From Ruminococcus sp. (GTDB lineage: Bacteria > Bacillota > Clostridia > Oscillospirales > Ruminococcaceae): a stretch of 64,000 bases of DNA. Location of the stretch: the NCBI RefSeq assembly GCF_019423705.1, contig NZ_JAHZAX010000005.1:62001-126000 (forward strand), written 5' to 3'. Position 1 is the stretch's first letter. Each line of letters opens with the position of its first letter. The notes beneath the pieces were generated by a model. It was given only the letters and a program-made list of their open reading frames with translations, was not told the DNA's origin and searched no databases. Below, in pieces: positions 50,809-59,105 of this stretch. Both the position numbers and the translations under genes were made by a program.

Positions 50809-52668
50809 TTGGAAGAATTAAAAAAGAAGATAGAAAAGCTGCTTTTGAAAACTCAGAAGCCTGCAAGATATATCGGCGGAGAGATCGGCAGCGTCGTCAA
50901 GGATAAGGACAAGGTGGACGTGCGCTTTGCCTTCTGCTTTCCCGATACCTATGACGTTGGAATGTCACATCTTGGAATGAAGATACTTTACGGCTTGAAA
51001 AACGCCCGTGAAAACTGGTGGTGCGAGCGTGTCTTTATGCCCGAGGAAGATTATAACAAGCTTATGCGTGAGAACGATATTCCACTTTACGCTCTCGAGA
51101 GCCTTGACCCTATCAAGGATTTTGACTTTATCGGCTTTACGCTGATGTATGAGCTTTCTTATAACAACGTCCTTGAAATGCTTGACTTGGCAGGCGTGCC
51201 TGTTCTTGCGAAGGACAGAAAAGAGCTTACACCTCTGGTTATCGCCGGAGGTCCTTGCGCCTGCAACCCCGAGCCGATGTCGGCTTTCTTTGACCTGTTC
51301 ATTCTCGGCGAGGGCGAAGAAGTCAACGTTGAGCTGCTGGAGCTTTACGAGCGTATGAAGCCCTCAAACCCCACAAAAGAGCAGTTTCTCCGTGAGGCTG
51401 CAAAGCTTGAGGGCGTTTATGTGCCATCGTTTTATGATGTTGAATACAACGAGGACGGCACGGTGAAATCTATCGCCACGAACGTTCCCGAAGCCCCTGC
51501 AAGGGTGAGAAAGCGTGTTATCAAGGACTTTGACAAGGTCTATTATCCCGACAGCTTTGTCGTGCCGTTCACGCAGATAGTCCACGACAGAGCCGTTGTT
51601 GAAGTGCTCCGTGGCTGTATAAGAGGCTGTCGATTCTGTCAAGCGGGATTTATTTATCGCCCGTTCAGAGAGAAGAGCATAGACACGATCAAGCAGGAAA
51701 CAAAGTGCCTTTGCGAGCAGACAGGCTATGAGGAAGTTTCACTTTCGTCGCTTTCAACAAGCGACTATACCAAGATTAACAAGCTTCTTGAAAGCCTTGT
51801 GGAATATACCGATAAGGAGCAGGTGAACCTTGCTCTGCCGTCGTTGCGAATAGATAATTTCAGCGAGGAGCTTCTTGAAAAGATAAAGTCCGTCAGAAAG
51901 AGCGGACTGACCTTTGCCCCCGAAGCAGGCACACAAAAGCTCCGTGACGTTATCAACAAGAACATAACCGAAGAGGAGATTATGCGCACCTGCCGCACGG
52001 CATTTGAGGGCGGTTACACAACGGTCAAGCTGTACTTTATGCTTGGCCTGCCGGAGGAAACTCTCGACGACGTTGCAGGCATTGCAAGGCTTGCGCAGAA
52101 GGTCGTAGACCTTTATTATGAGACGCCAAAGGAGCTTAGAGGCAGAGGCGGCGTGCAGGTATCTGTCTCAACGGCAACATTCGTGCCGAAGCCTTTCACT
52201 CCATTCGAGTTCGAGCCGCAGGCCACACCTGAGGAGATAAAGGAAAAGCAGGAGCACCTGTTCAAGAGCCTTACAAGCAGAAAAATTAGGCTCAGCACCC
52301 ACCAGTCAAATACGTCCATACTGGAAGCCGTGCTTGCAAAGGGCGACAGACGTATCTGCGACGTTATCTATACAGCTTGGAAAAAAGGCTGCTATCTTGA
52401 CGGCTGGGACGAGCATTTCAAATTCGACAAGTGGATGGAAGCCTTTGACGAGTGCGGACTTGATACGAAATTCTATGCCAACCGCCGCCGTCCATATGAC
52501 GAAGTTGCCCCTTGGTCACATATCGACTATCTTGTGTCCCACGAATTTTTCGTAAGAGAGAACAAGAAAGCCCATATGGCGCAGACCACAAGAAACTGCA
52601 AAGAGGGCTGCTCGGGCTGCGGAATAAAGTGCGAATACGGAGGTGTTTACTGTGGCAAGAAGTCCTGA
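50809..52668 (+). CDS. TIGR03960 family B12-binding-like radical SAM protein
   Basis: A 619-residue protein. N-terminal cobalamin-binding-like Rossmann domain (about 50-190; CFPDTYDVGMSHLGMKILYG, VIAGGPCACNPEPMSAFFD), then the radical SAM domain with C270/C274/C277 in RGCIRGCRFC. The C-terminus ends with cysteines in CKEGCSGCGIKC. The family occurs next to the DUF2344 gene throughout Firmicutes and is thought to modify RNA or another macromolecule; the exact reaction is not established. Start TTG 50809, 8 nt after GGAGG; an upstream TTG at 50788 precedes that site. Overlaps the next gene by 17 bp. Confidence 0.92.
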   Translation: MEELKKKIEKLLLKTQKPARYIGGEIGSVVKDKDKVDVRFAFCFPDTYDVGMSHLGMKILYGLKNARENWWCERVFMPEEDYNKLMRENDIPLYALESLDPIKDFDFIGFTLMYELSYNNVLEMLDLAGVPVLAKDRKELTPLVIAGGPCACNPEPMSAFFDLFILGEGEEVNVELLELYERMKPSNPTKEQFLREAAKLEGVYVPSFYDVEYNEDGTVKSIATNVPEAPARVRKRVIKDFDKVYYPDSFVVPFTQIVHDRAVVEVLRGCIRGCRFCQAGFIYRPFREKSIDTIKQETKCLCEQTGYEEVSLSSLSTSDYTKINKLLESLVEYTDKEQVNLALPSLRIDNFSEELLEKIKSVRKSGLTFAPEAGTQKLRDVINKNITEEEIMRTCRTAFEGGYTTVKLYFMLGLPEETLDDVAGIARLAQKVVDLYYETPKELRGRGGVQVSVSTATFVPKPFTPFEFEPQATPEEIKEKQEHLFKSLTSRKIRLSTHQSNTSILEAVLAKGDRRICDVIYTAWKKGCYLDGWDEHFKFDKWMEAFDECGLDTKFYANRRRPYDEVAPWSHIDYLVSHEFFVRENKKAHMAQTTRNCKEGCSGCGIKCEYGGVYCGKKS

Positions 52669-53356
52669 ACCGAAAAATGTCAATCTGATAATAGAGCGTT
52701 TTGAATATCGTGCGGTGTTTTCAAAGACGGGAAGAGCCAAGTATATTTCTCACCTCGATCTTATGAGAGCCTTTCAGCGTGCTTTCAAAAGAGCTCATCT
52801 GCCGATCTGGTATACACAAGGCTTCAATCCTCACGTTTATATAATGTTCCCTTTGGCGCTGCCGCTGGGAACGGACAGCAGAGTTGAGATAATGGACTTT
52901 GCGCTGACGGAAGATCTTGACTGCGAAGAGGTCAAAAAGCGTCTCGGCGAGCAGACCCCTGTGGGGCTGGATATAATCAGCATTGCACGCCCTGTTCATA
53001 AGCATACGGCGATAACGGCGGCTGAATATTTTGTCCGCCTTAAAACTGACAAGACAGCGGAAGAGACCGCCAAGCTTTTTGACGAGTTCATATCGAGAGA
53101 CAAGATCGAGATCGAAAAGCGCACAAAGAAAAAGACTATCAATCTTGTGGATATAAAGCCGCATATCAACGCCTTGAGCTGTGAAGCAAAGGACGGGGAG
53201 ACGGAGTTCAAGTTTATTCTGCCCTGCGGAAGTTCTTTCAATCTTAATATAAATGTGGTGATAGATACATTCTGCGATATGTACGGACTTGAAATCGTGG
53301 ATATTTATACAGAACGCACAAAAATACTTATGGAAAGCGGCGAAAGTTTTACATAG
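52652..53356 (+). CDS. TIGR03936 / DUF2344 radical SAM-associated protein
   Basis: A 234-residue protein. YRAVFSKTGRAKYISHLDLM and RAHLPIWYTQGFNPH with FPLALPLGTDSRVE are the conserved blocks of DUF2344. No cysteine cluster or P-loop is present. It is the constant partner of the TIGR03960 protein and is thought to act with it. Start GTG at 52652, 8 nt after GGAGG; a GTG at 52643 overlaps that site. In many relatives rng/rne and rplU follow; here the L19 gene does. Confidence 0.9.
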   Translation: MARSPEPKNVNLIIERFEYRAVFSKTGRAKYISHLDLMRAFQRAFKRAHLPIWYTQGFNPHVYIMFPLALPLGTDSRVEIMDFALTEDLDCEEVKKRLGEQTPVGLDIISIARPVHKHTAITAAEYFVRLKTDKTAEETAKLFDEFISRDKIEIEKRTKKKTINLVDIKPHINALSCEAKDGETEFKFILPCGSSFNLNINVVIDTFCDMYGLEIVDIYTERTKILMESGESFT

Positions 53357-53362
53357 AATTTC

Positions 53363-53391
53363 TTGCAAAAGATAAGCATATGTGGTATAAT
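53363..53391 (+). promoter_or_regulatory. Sigma-A promoter of rplS
   Basis: TTGCAA (53363-53368), 17-bp spacer, TATAAT (53386-53391). It leaves a leader of about 145 nt. Confidence 0.85.
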
Positions 53392-53397
53392 ATTAAA

Positions 53398-53545
53398 GCA
53401 TTTGAATTACCGTCGGTGTATTCCGACGAGAGTTAATGCCCTATATCCGAGCAGGATATGACATTAAAGCGGACAGTCCTCTGGCTTTGCAGCGATAGCT
53501 GCCATAAAGCGTATGAATGTCTGAAAATACAAGGAGGTATTTAAA
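53398..53545 (+). promoter_or_regulatory. Structured 5' leader of rplS (L19 leader-like)
   Basis: Three consecutive hairpins: CGTCGG/CCGACG (53411-53428), TTAATG...TATATCC/GGATATG...CATTAA (53433-53467) and GCAGC/GCTGC (53489-53502), then the rplS ribosome binding site AAGGAGG. Firmicutes L19 mRNAs carry an autoregulatory leader; length, position and hairpin layout fit, but I did not align it to the known motif. Confidence 0.65.
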
Positions 53546-53890
53546 GTGGACGCTTTAAAACTTATTTCAGATTCAAGCCTTAAATCCGAGGCACCTGTTA
53601 TCAACATCGGTGATACAGTAAAGGTACACGTTAGAATTACAGAGGGCGACAAGTCCAGAATCCAGGTATTCGAGGGTACTGTTATCGCTAAGAAGCACGG
53701 CGGTATCAACGAGACTTTCACAGTTCGTAGAGTAGCTCACGGTTGCGGAATTGAGAGAGTTTTCCCTGTTCACTCACCTGTTGTTGAAAAGGTCGAGGTT
53801 GTTCGTTCCGGTAAGGTTCGCCGTGCTAAGCTCTATTATCTTCGTGACAGAGTTGGTAAGGCAGCTAAGGTCAAGGAAGCAATCAGATAA
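53546..53890 (+). CDS. rplS: 50S ribosomal protein L19
   Basis: A 114-residue ribosomal protein from a GTG start. Family core: GDTVKVHVRITEGDKSRIQ, GTVIAKKHGG, FTVRRVAHGCGIERVFPVHS and AKLYYLRDRVGKAAKVKE. L19 lies at the 30S-50S interface. AAGGAGG 8 nt before the start. A promoter and structured leader of its own upstream and a terminator downstream make it a single-gene unit at the head of the lepB-rbgA-rnhB-yraN block, the usual Firmicutes order. Confidence 0.98.
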   Translation: MDALKLISDSSLKSEAPVINIGDTVKVHVRITEGDKSRIQVFEGTVIAKKHGGINETFTVRRVAHGCGIERVFPVHSPVVEKVEVVRSGKVRRAKLYYLRDRVGKAAKVKEAIR

Positions 53891-53901
53891 TTCTATCATA
53901 A

Positions 53902-53935
53902 AAAGAGAGTCGGTTTATTCGGCTCTTTTTTTATT
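53902..53935 (+). terminator. Intrinsic terminator after rplS
   Basis: AAAGAG and GTCG pair with CGGC and CTCTTT around GTTTATT-type loop, with one bulged A, followed by seven Ts. Confidence 0.8.
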
Positions 53936-53963
53936 TATGGCAGGATTTTTTCAGCAAAACCCC

Positions 53964-53992
53964 TTGTAATTTGTTTTAATATTTGTTATAAT
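53964..53992 (+). promoter_or_regulatory. Sigma-A promoter of the lepB-rbgA-rnhB-yraN block
   Basis: TTGTAA (53964-53969), 17-bp spacer, TATAAT (53987-53992). Confidence 0.75.
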
Positions 53993-54055
53993 AAATCTAT
54001 ATGAGTGTTTGACGGCTGCATTAAGCGGCGTTTATTATAGAATCGAGGCATAGTT

Positions 54056-54691
54056 ATGGACGAGAATAAAAAGTTCGGTGAAGTCAGCGAAAGCGAGATC
54101 AAGCTGGCAAGCGCCGCAGCTCCCGAGGACTTGAAAGAGAAACCTCCCGTTGATATGAAGGACGAATTTCTTGAGTGGATAGAGTCCTTTGTGTTTGCAA
54201 TGTTCATCGTTATCCTCATTTTTACATTCCTGTTTAGGATAGTCCTTGTGCAGGGCAGTTCGATGTGCGATACCTTGCAAAACGGCGACAGACTTATAAT
54301 CACCCATATAAACTATACCCCGGAAAAAGGCGATATCGTCGTAATAAACAGCGATGTGCTCCATAAGACTATCATAAAGCGTGTTATCGGCACAGCCGGC
54401 GATAAGGTGGTCGTGGATTATAATAACAATACCGTGACGGTCAACGGCAAGGTCATTTCAAATGACAATATCAAAGAGCCTATGTATAATTCGGGTATGT
54501 TCGACAGCCAGTATATGGTCAGCGATAACGTCTATGAATACGATGTTCCCGACGGCGATATATTCGTTATGGGCGATAACCGAAACAATTCCACCGACGG
54601 CAGACGAATTGGCTTTGTCAGCACGGGGGACGTTCTCGGTAAAGCTGTTTTCAGAATGTATCCCTTTGACTCATTCGGAAAAGTTCAATGA
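54056..54691 (+). CDS. lepB: Signal peptidase I (S26A), first of a tandem pair
   Basis: A 211-residue bacterial-type signal peptidase. A charged cytoplasmic head (1-40), one membrane segment (about 44-64), the nucleophile S69 in VQGSSMCDTL, the general base K108 in TIIKRVIG, and MGDNRNNSTDGR near 177. It is of the Ser-Lys class and so quite different from the SipW enzymes encoded at 21959 and 26426. It processes ordinary Sec signal peptides outside the membrane. ATG start after GAGGCAT-type site. The stop overlaps the next lepB by 4 bp (ATGA). Confidence 0.95.
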   Translation: MDENKKFGEVSESEIKLASAAAPEDLKEKPPVDMKDEFLEWIESFVFAMFIVILIFTFLFRIVLVQGSSMCDTLQNGDRLIITHINYTPEKGDIVVINSDVLHKTIIKRVIGTAGDKVVVDYNNNTVTVNGKVISNDNIKEPMYNSGMFDSQYMVSDNVYEYDVPDGDIFVMGDNRNNSTDGRRIGFVSTGDVLGKAVFRMYPFDSFGKVQ

Positions 54692-55266
54692 CAGCAGCAA
54701 CAAAAAAACGCAGCTCGGCTGTTGACAGCATTTTTGACTGGCTTGAGACCATTGTGTTTTCCATATTCCTTGTGGCCTTTATCTTCACATTTGTGTTTAG
54801 GATAGCAAATGTCGTGGGGCAATCAATGCAGGATACCCTCTATGAGGGCGACAGGCTGGTGATATCTCACCTGTTTTATACCCCGAAGCAGGGCGATATC
54901 GTGGTGATAGAGTCGTCAGCTCTGAAAGAGACTATCATAAAGCGCATTATTGCAGTTTCAGATCAGACCGTCGAGGTGGACTATAAAAACGCCGTCGTGA
55001 AAGTTGACGGAGAAATCCTTGACGAGCCTTATATCAAGAGCAAAAATGCTTTTGAGCGAAGCTATTTTTCTGAAAGCTATTATAACAGCGAAAATGACAC
55101 CTATGTATATAACGTGCCTAAAGGGTATGTCCTCGTAATGGGGGATAACCGAAATCATTCGACGGACAGCCGTGTTATCGGCTGCGTGCCGCAGGACGAG
55201 ATTTTAGGCAGAGCCGTGTTCCGTTTTTATTCAGCTAACGACGGAAAGATCGGCACCATTAAATAA
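54688..55266 (+). CDS. lepB: Signal peptidase I (S26A), second of a tandem pair
   Basis: A 192-residue paralogue of the gene just upstream: membrane segment about 18-38, S46 in GQSMQDTL, K85 in TIIKRIIA, and MGDNRNHSTDSR near 152. Coupled to the first copy by an ATGA overlap. The catalytic blocks are alike, but the head and the substrate-binding region between K85 and the GDNR motif differ, so the pair is an old duplication, possibly with different substrate preference. Confidence 0.95.
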   Translation: MTAATKKRSSAVDSIFDWLETIVFSIFLVAFIFTFVFRIANVVGQSMQDTLYEGDRLVISHLFYTPKQGDIVVIESSALKETIIKRIIAVSDQTVEVDYKNAVVKVDGEILDEPYIKSKNAFERSYFSESYYNSENDTYVYNVPKGYVLVMGDNRNHSTDSRVIGCVPQDEILGRAVFRFYSANDGKIGTIK

Positions 55267-55293
55267 AAGTAATCAATGATTGGAGTGATAAAT

Positions 55294-56190
55294 ATGAGCG
55301 AAGCTTCTCACGTTCAATGGTTTCCTGGCCATATGGCGAAAACACGTCGTATAATGGCTTCAAACCTCAAGCTTGTTGACGCTGTTGTGGAGATCACTGA
55401 CGCTCGTATTCCATATTCAAGCAGAAACCCCGAAATGAAGCGCATTGTTGGCTCAAAGCCAAGGCTGGTGCTTCTCAATAAGGCGGATTCTGCTGACCCT
55501 GCAATAACGGCTATGTGGCTCGACTATTACGCAAAGCAGGGCATTTCGGCGCTGGCGACAGATTGCCGAAGCGGTAAGAACGTCAATAAGTTTTACGGCA
55601 AGCTAAAAGAGCTTTTGGCCGATGATATCGAAAAATGGAACACAAGAGGAATGTCTGGAAGACCTATCAGAATTATGATCGTGGGCATACCTAATGTTGG
55701 TAAATCATCATTTATCAATAGGCTTGCAGGTTCAAGACTTGCAAAGGTCGAAGATCGCCCCGGCGTTACAAGAGGCAAGCAATGGGTCAAGCTTGAAGAG
55801 GGCTTTGAGCTTCTTGATATGCCGGGCGTGTTGTGGCCGAAGTTTGAGGATAAGCTTGTGGGCGAAAGACTGGCTTTTACGGGTGCTGTCAAGGACGAGA
55901 TTATGGATATCGAGTACCTTGCCTGCCGTCTGCTGGAATTTCTCAATGACAATTATCCTGAGCTTATCGAAAAGCGTTATAACATCAAGACCGACGATAT
56001 CGAGCCTGCGGACGAAGAGACTATCGGCTGCGTTGTGGGCTATGAGATACTCGAGCGTATCGGCAGAAAGCGTGGCTTTCTTATTTCCGGGGGCGAGATC
56101 AATACTGAGCGTGCGGCTATCACTGTTATGGACGAGTTCAGAAACGGCACTATCGGCAGGCTGACCCTTGAAAAGCCAAAGGGGTATTGA
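55294..56190 (+). CDS. rbgA: Ribosome biogenesis GTPase RbgA (YlqF)
   Basis: A 298-residue circularly permuted GTPase: the G4 motif NKAD (62-65) comes before the G1 loop GIPNVGKSS (131-139), and DMPGVLWPK carries G3. VQWFPGHMAKTRR at 7-19 is the conserved N-terminus. It assists late 50S assembly. Start ATG 55294, 8 nt after TTGGAGTG; an ATG 18 bp upstream (55276) precedes that site. Directly followed by rnhB, as in other Firmicutes. Confidence 0.95.
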   Translation: MSEASHVQWFPGHMAKTRRIMASNLKLVDAVVEITDARIPYSSRNPEMKRIVGSKPRLVLLNKADSADPAITAMWLDYYAKQGISALATDCRSGKNVNKFYGKLKELLADDIEKWNTRGMSGRPIRIMIVGIPNVGKSSFINRLAGSRLAKVEDRPGVTRGKQWVKLEEGFELLDMPGVLWPKFEDKLVGERLAFTGAVKDEIMDIEYLACRLLEFLNDNYPELIEKRYNIKTDDIEPADEETIGCVVGYEILERIGRKRGFLISGGEINTERAAITVMDEFRNGTIGRLTLEKPKGY

Positions 56191-56191
56191 T

Positions 56192-56803
56192 ATGACGCTT
56201 CACGAGTTTGACAATGAGTATAGAAAAGATTACGATATAGTCTGCGGCTGCGATGAAGCTGGCAGAGGTCCGCTGGCAGGCGATGTCTTTGCGGCGGCTG
56301 TCATCTTTGATAAGGATACAGTCATCGAGGGCATTAACGACAGCAAAAAGCTCACGCCGAAGAAGCGTGATATGCTTTTTGACGAGATTATGGATAAGGC
56401 GCTTGATTTCTCCATTCAGACTGCAACTGTTGCGGAGATCGAGGAGTACAATATCTTAAACTGCGCAATGCTTGCAATGAAAAGAGCAGTCGAAGATATG
56501 GATACAAAGCCTGATGTTTGTCTCATCGACGGCAATAAGACCCCTGAGGGGCTGGAGTGTCCTGCCATAGCAGTTGTAAAGGGCGACGCTAAAAGCCAAG
56601 CCATTGCGGCGGCGTCCATACTTGCAAAAGTCGCACGAGACAGATATATGGAAAAAATGGCTGAGGAGTATCCTAAGTATAAGTTTGAAAAGCACAAGGG
56701 CTACGGCACAAAGCTGCATTATCAAATGCTTGACGAGTACGGTCCCTGCGAGATACACAGAATGAGTTTTCTGAAAAAGTATTATGCAAACAAACAGAAG
56801 TAA
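56192..56803 (+). CDS. rnhB: Ribonuclease HII
   Basis: A 203-residue RNase H2-type enzyme. The catalytic acids D21 and E22 are in GCDEAGRGPLAG, followed by NDSKKLTPKKR and DGNKTPEG (third acid), KGDAKSQAIAAASILAKVARD, and the C-terminal HKGYGTKLHYQ. It cuts RNA in RNA-DNA hybrids and single ribonucleotides in DNA. Start ATG 56192, one base after the rbgA stop codon; an in-frame ATG 24 bp upstream lies inside rbgA. Overlaps yraN by 20 bp. Confidence 0.96.
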   Translation: MTLHEFDNEYRKDYDIVCGCDEAGRGPLAGDVFAAAVIFDKDTVIEGINDSKKLTPKKRDMLFDEIMDKALDFSIQTATVAEIEEYNILNCAMLAMKRAVEDMDTKPDVCLIDGNKTPEGLECPAIAVVKGDAKSQAIAAASILAKVARDRYMEKMAEEYPKYKFEKHKGYGTKLHYQMLDEYGPCEIHRMSFLKKYYANKQK

Positions 56804-57179
56804 TGTAGATCACAGCCAGCTCAGAAAAACGGGCAATATCGGCGAGGACGCCGTCTGCGCTTTTCTGCTTCGTCACGGCTATGAGATACTGAACAGGAAT
56901 TTTACCGTCAGAGGCGGTGAGATAGATATTATTGCGAAGAAAGCGGATATGATCGCTTTTGTCGAGGTGAAAAGCCGTAAAAAAGGCTCTCTCACAACGG
57001 GAGAGGAGGCTGTCACCGAGGGCAAGCGCAGGCATATCATAACGGCGGCGGAGCGGTATTTTCAAAAGCTTCGTGAGCCCTGCGACTGTCGTTTTGACGT
57101 GGCTGTGGTGGAGCTTGAGGGTGCAAAGGTGACGCATCTTAAATATTACGTCAGCGCTTTTGACGCAAGCCACAAATAA
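56784..57179 (+). CDS. yraN: UPF0102 (YraN) family protein
   Basis: A 131-residue endonuclease-fold protein of uncertain function. TGNIGEDAVCAFLLRHGYEI, NFTVRGGEIDIIAKK and FVEVKSRKKG are the family blocks, with E47, D49 and the E-V-K trio laid out like a PD-(D/E)xK metal site. Starts 20 bp inside rnhB, so translation is coupled. Conserved position after rnhB in Gram-positive genomes. Confidence 0.93.
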   Translation: MQTNRSNVDHSQLRKTGNIGEDAVCAFLLRHGYEILNRNFTVRGGEIDIIAKKADMIAFVEVKSRKKGSLTTGEEAVTEGKRRHIITAAERYFQKLREPCDCRFDVAVVELEGAKVTHLKYYVSAFDASHK

Positions 57180-57260
57180 TTTTGGTAAGAACGGACTTTT
57201 GTCCTTAAATTAATACAGCCGACGCACCTGTCGGACAATTACACAGAAGGGTTGTTGTTT

Positions 57261-58751
57261 ATGTTTTACAAAAGTACAAGAAACAGCGAAGTAAAAGTTT
57301 CGTCTGCACAGGCGATCGCACAGGGAATTTCAGAAGAGGGCGGACTTTTTGTTCCTTCCGAGATACCTGCGGTAACTCTTGATGAGATCAAGGCTCTCGG
57401 TGAAAAGAGCTATGCCGAAAGAGCATTCTTTGTTTTCTCAAAGTTCCTCACAGATTATACTGAGGCTGAGATACGCTATTGCGTTGACGGCGCTTATAAT
57501 ACAAAGAATTTTGACACAGAGAACATTGCTGAGCTCGCTCATCTTTTCGACGGCACATATATGCTTGAACTGTGGCACGGTCCGACTTGCGCATTCAAGG
57601 ATATGGCGCTCCAGATACTCCCATATCTCCTTACAACTGCAACAAAGAAGATAAATCTCGACAAGAAGGTGGTTATCCTCGTTGCAACATCTGGCGATAC
57701 AGGTAAGGCAGCTCTCGAAGGCTTCAAGGACGTTGAGGGCACAGAGATACTTGTGTTCTATCCAGAGGACGGCGTGTCTGCAATGCAGAAGAAGCAGATG
57801 ACAACACAGGAAGGCAAGAACGTGGGCGTTTGTGCAATCAAGGGCAACTTTGACGACGCACAGAACGGCGTAAAGGCTATCTTCACAAATAAGGAGATCG
57901 CTGACAAGCTTTCAGATAACGGAATGATGTTCTCTTCCGCGAACTCTATCAACTGGGGTCGTCTTGCTCCGCAGATCATTTACTATGTATCTTCATACGC
58001 TCAGCTGGTGGCTGACGGCGAGATAGAGCTTGGCGACAAGATCAACATCGTTGTTCCAACAGGCAACTTCGGTAATATCCTTGCAGGCTACTATGCAAAG
58101 CATATGGGCGTGCCTGTAAACAATCTTATCTGCGCTTCAAACGCAAATAACGTCCTCACAGACTTCATCAAGACAGGTATCTACGACAGAAACCGTCCGT
58201 TCCATACAACTATCTCTCCTTCAATGGATATCCTTATATCTTCAAACCTTGAGAGACTTCTCTATCACCTCAGCGGTTCTGACGACGCTCAAATCAGAGA
58301 GTGGTTCGGCAGCCTTGCAAGCACAGGCAGATATGAGGTTACAGACGCTGTCAAGAAAGCACTTGCCGACGAGTTCTACGCAGGCTGCTGTAATGACGAT
58401 GAGACAAAGGCTTGTATCAAGGAGATCTATGACGAGTATTCATATACTTGCGATACTCACACAGCCGTTGCAGTCAAGGTATATAAGGATTATGCAAAGG
58501 CAACAGGTGATAAGACAAAGACTGTTATCGCTTCCACAGCAAGCCCATATAAGTTCTCGGGCTCAGTTCTCAGCGCTATCGGCAAGAACACAGACTGCGA
58601 CGAGTTCGGCCTCGTTGACGAACTTGCAGAAGTTTCAAATATTCCTGTACCTGCTTCACTTGCAGCCCTCAAGGATAAGGACGTAAGATTCTCAAAGGTC
58701 ATCGACAAGACTGAAATGAAGGATTACGTTTTCGAGTCTCTCGGAATTTAA
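57261..58751 (+). CDS. thrC: Threonine synthase
   Basis: A 496-residue fold II PLP enzyme. K113 in HGPTCAFKDMAL binds PLP; SGDTGKAALEGF and VPTGNFGNILAGYYAK are the phosphate- and substrate-binding loops. It makes threonine from O-phosphohomoserine. The long form with the N-terminal domain (about 1-90) is complete. Start ATG 57261, 10 nt after AGAAGG; a TTG at 57252 is also in frame. An 81-bp gap with a small hairpin (57219-57234) separates it from yraN. Confidence 0.96.
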   Translation: MFYKSTRNSEVKVSSAQAIAQGISEEGGLFVPSEIPAVTLDEIKALGEKSYAERAFFVFSKFLTDYTEAEIRYCVDGAYNTKNFDTENIAELAHLFDGTYMLELWHGPTCAFKDMALQILPYLLTTATKKINLDKKVVILVATSGDTGKAALEGFKDVEGTEILVFYPEDGVSAMQKKQMTTQEGKNVGVCAIKGNFDDAQNGVKAIFTNKEIADKLSDNGMMFSSANSINWGRLAPQIIYYVSSYAQLVADGEIELGDKINIVVPTGNFGNILAGYYAKHMGVPVNNLICASNANNVLTDFIKTGIYDRNRPFHTTISPSMDILISSNLERLLYHLSGSDDAQIREWFGSLASTGRYEVTDAVKKALADEFYAGCCNDDETKACIKEIYDEYSYTCDTHTAVAVKVYKDYAKATGDKTKTVIASTASPYKFSGSVLSAIGKNTDCDEFGLVDELAEVSNIPVPASLAALKDKDVRFSKVIDKTEMKDYVFESLGI

Positions 58752-58770
58752 GCAAGTATCTTGCTTTTTT
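58750..58770 (+). terminator. Intrinsic terminator after thrC
   Basis: AAGCAAG pairs with CTTGCTT around TAT, followed by a run of Ts; it overlaps the thrC stop codon. A second hairpin, CCGTCCGAC/GTCGGGCGG, follows at 58777-58798. Confidence 0.75.
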
Positions 58771-58843
58771 ATGTACCCGTCCGACTATTGTCGGGCGGAT
58801 GTCAGAAAACAGCGTATGTTTACTGACCGACAGGCGGGAAGTT

Positions 58844-59008
58844 TTAGCTTCTTGCCTTGAATGTCTTGCATTCAGTTTCATCGCAGCAGTTAGGGTCGGT
58901 GCAGGTGCAGCCTACGTCGATCTTGCCTGCGGTACATTCGCAGTTGTCCTTGTTGTAAACACAGTTGTCTACGTTGCAATGAATACCGTAAATTCTTTCC
59001 TTCTCCAT
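58844..59008 (-). CDS. Small cysteine-rich DUF1540 protein
   Basis: A 54-residue protein, MEKERIYGIHCNVDNCVYNK at the start, with nine cysteines at 11, 16, 23, 25, 34, 36, 41, 42 and 47. HCNVDNCVYN, C-x-A-G-K-I-D-V and the closing C-x-T-F are the DUF1540 signature; the domain probably binds a metal. Function is unknown. The ATG (59006-59008) is preceded on the minus strand by GGAGTG. It lies antisense to the thrC-metallophosphoesterase gap and is the only minus-strand gene between 44.7 and 63.2 kb. Confidence 0.88.
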   Translation of the reverse strand: MEKERIYGIHCNVDNCVYNKDNCECTAGKIDVGCTCTDPNCCDETECKTFKARS

Positions 59009-59105
59009 TGTGTTTCACTCCTTCCGCAACAGTTCGTTGCAAGAGTATTATGTGCAAAGGAGAAAGAATAATACGGTGGCAAATAAAATTTTAGGAGGAA
59101 ATTAT

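Noticed and set aside
58799..59071. Plus-strand 90-codon frame over the DUF1540 gene
   Set aside because: It is the antisense of a gene with a clear family signature and its own ribosome binding site.
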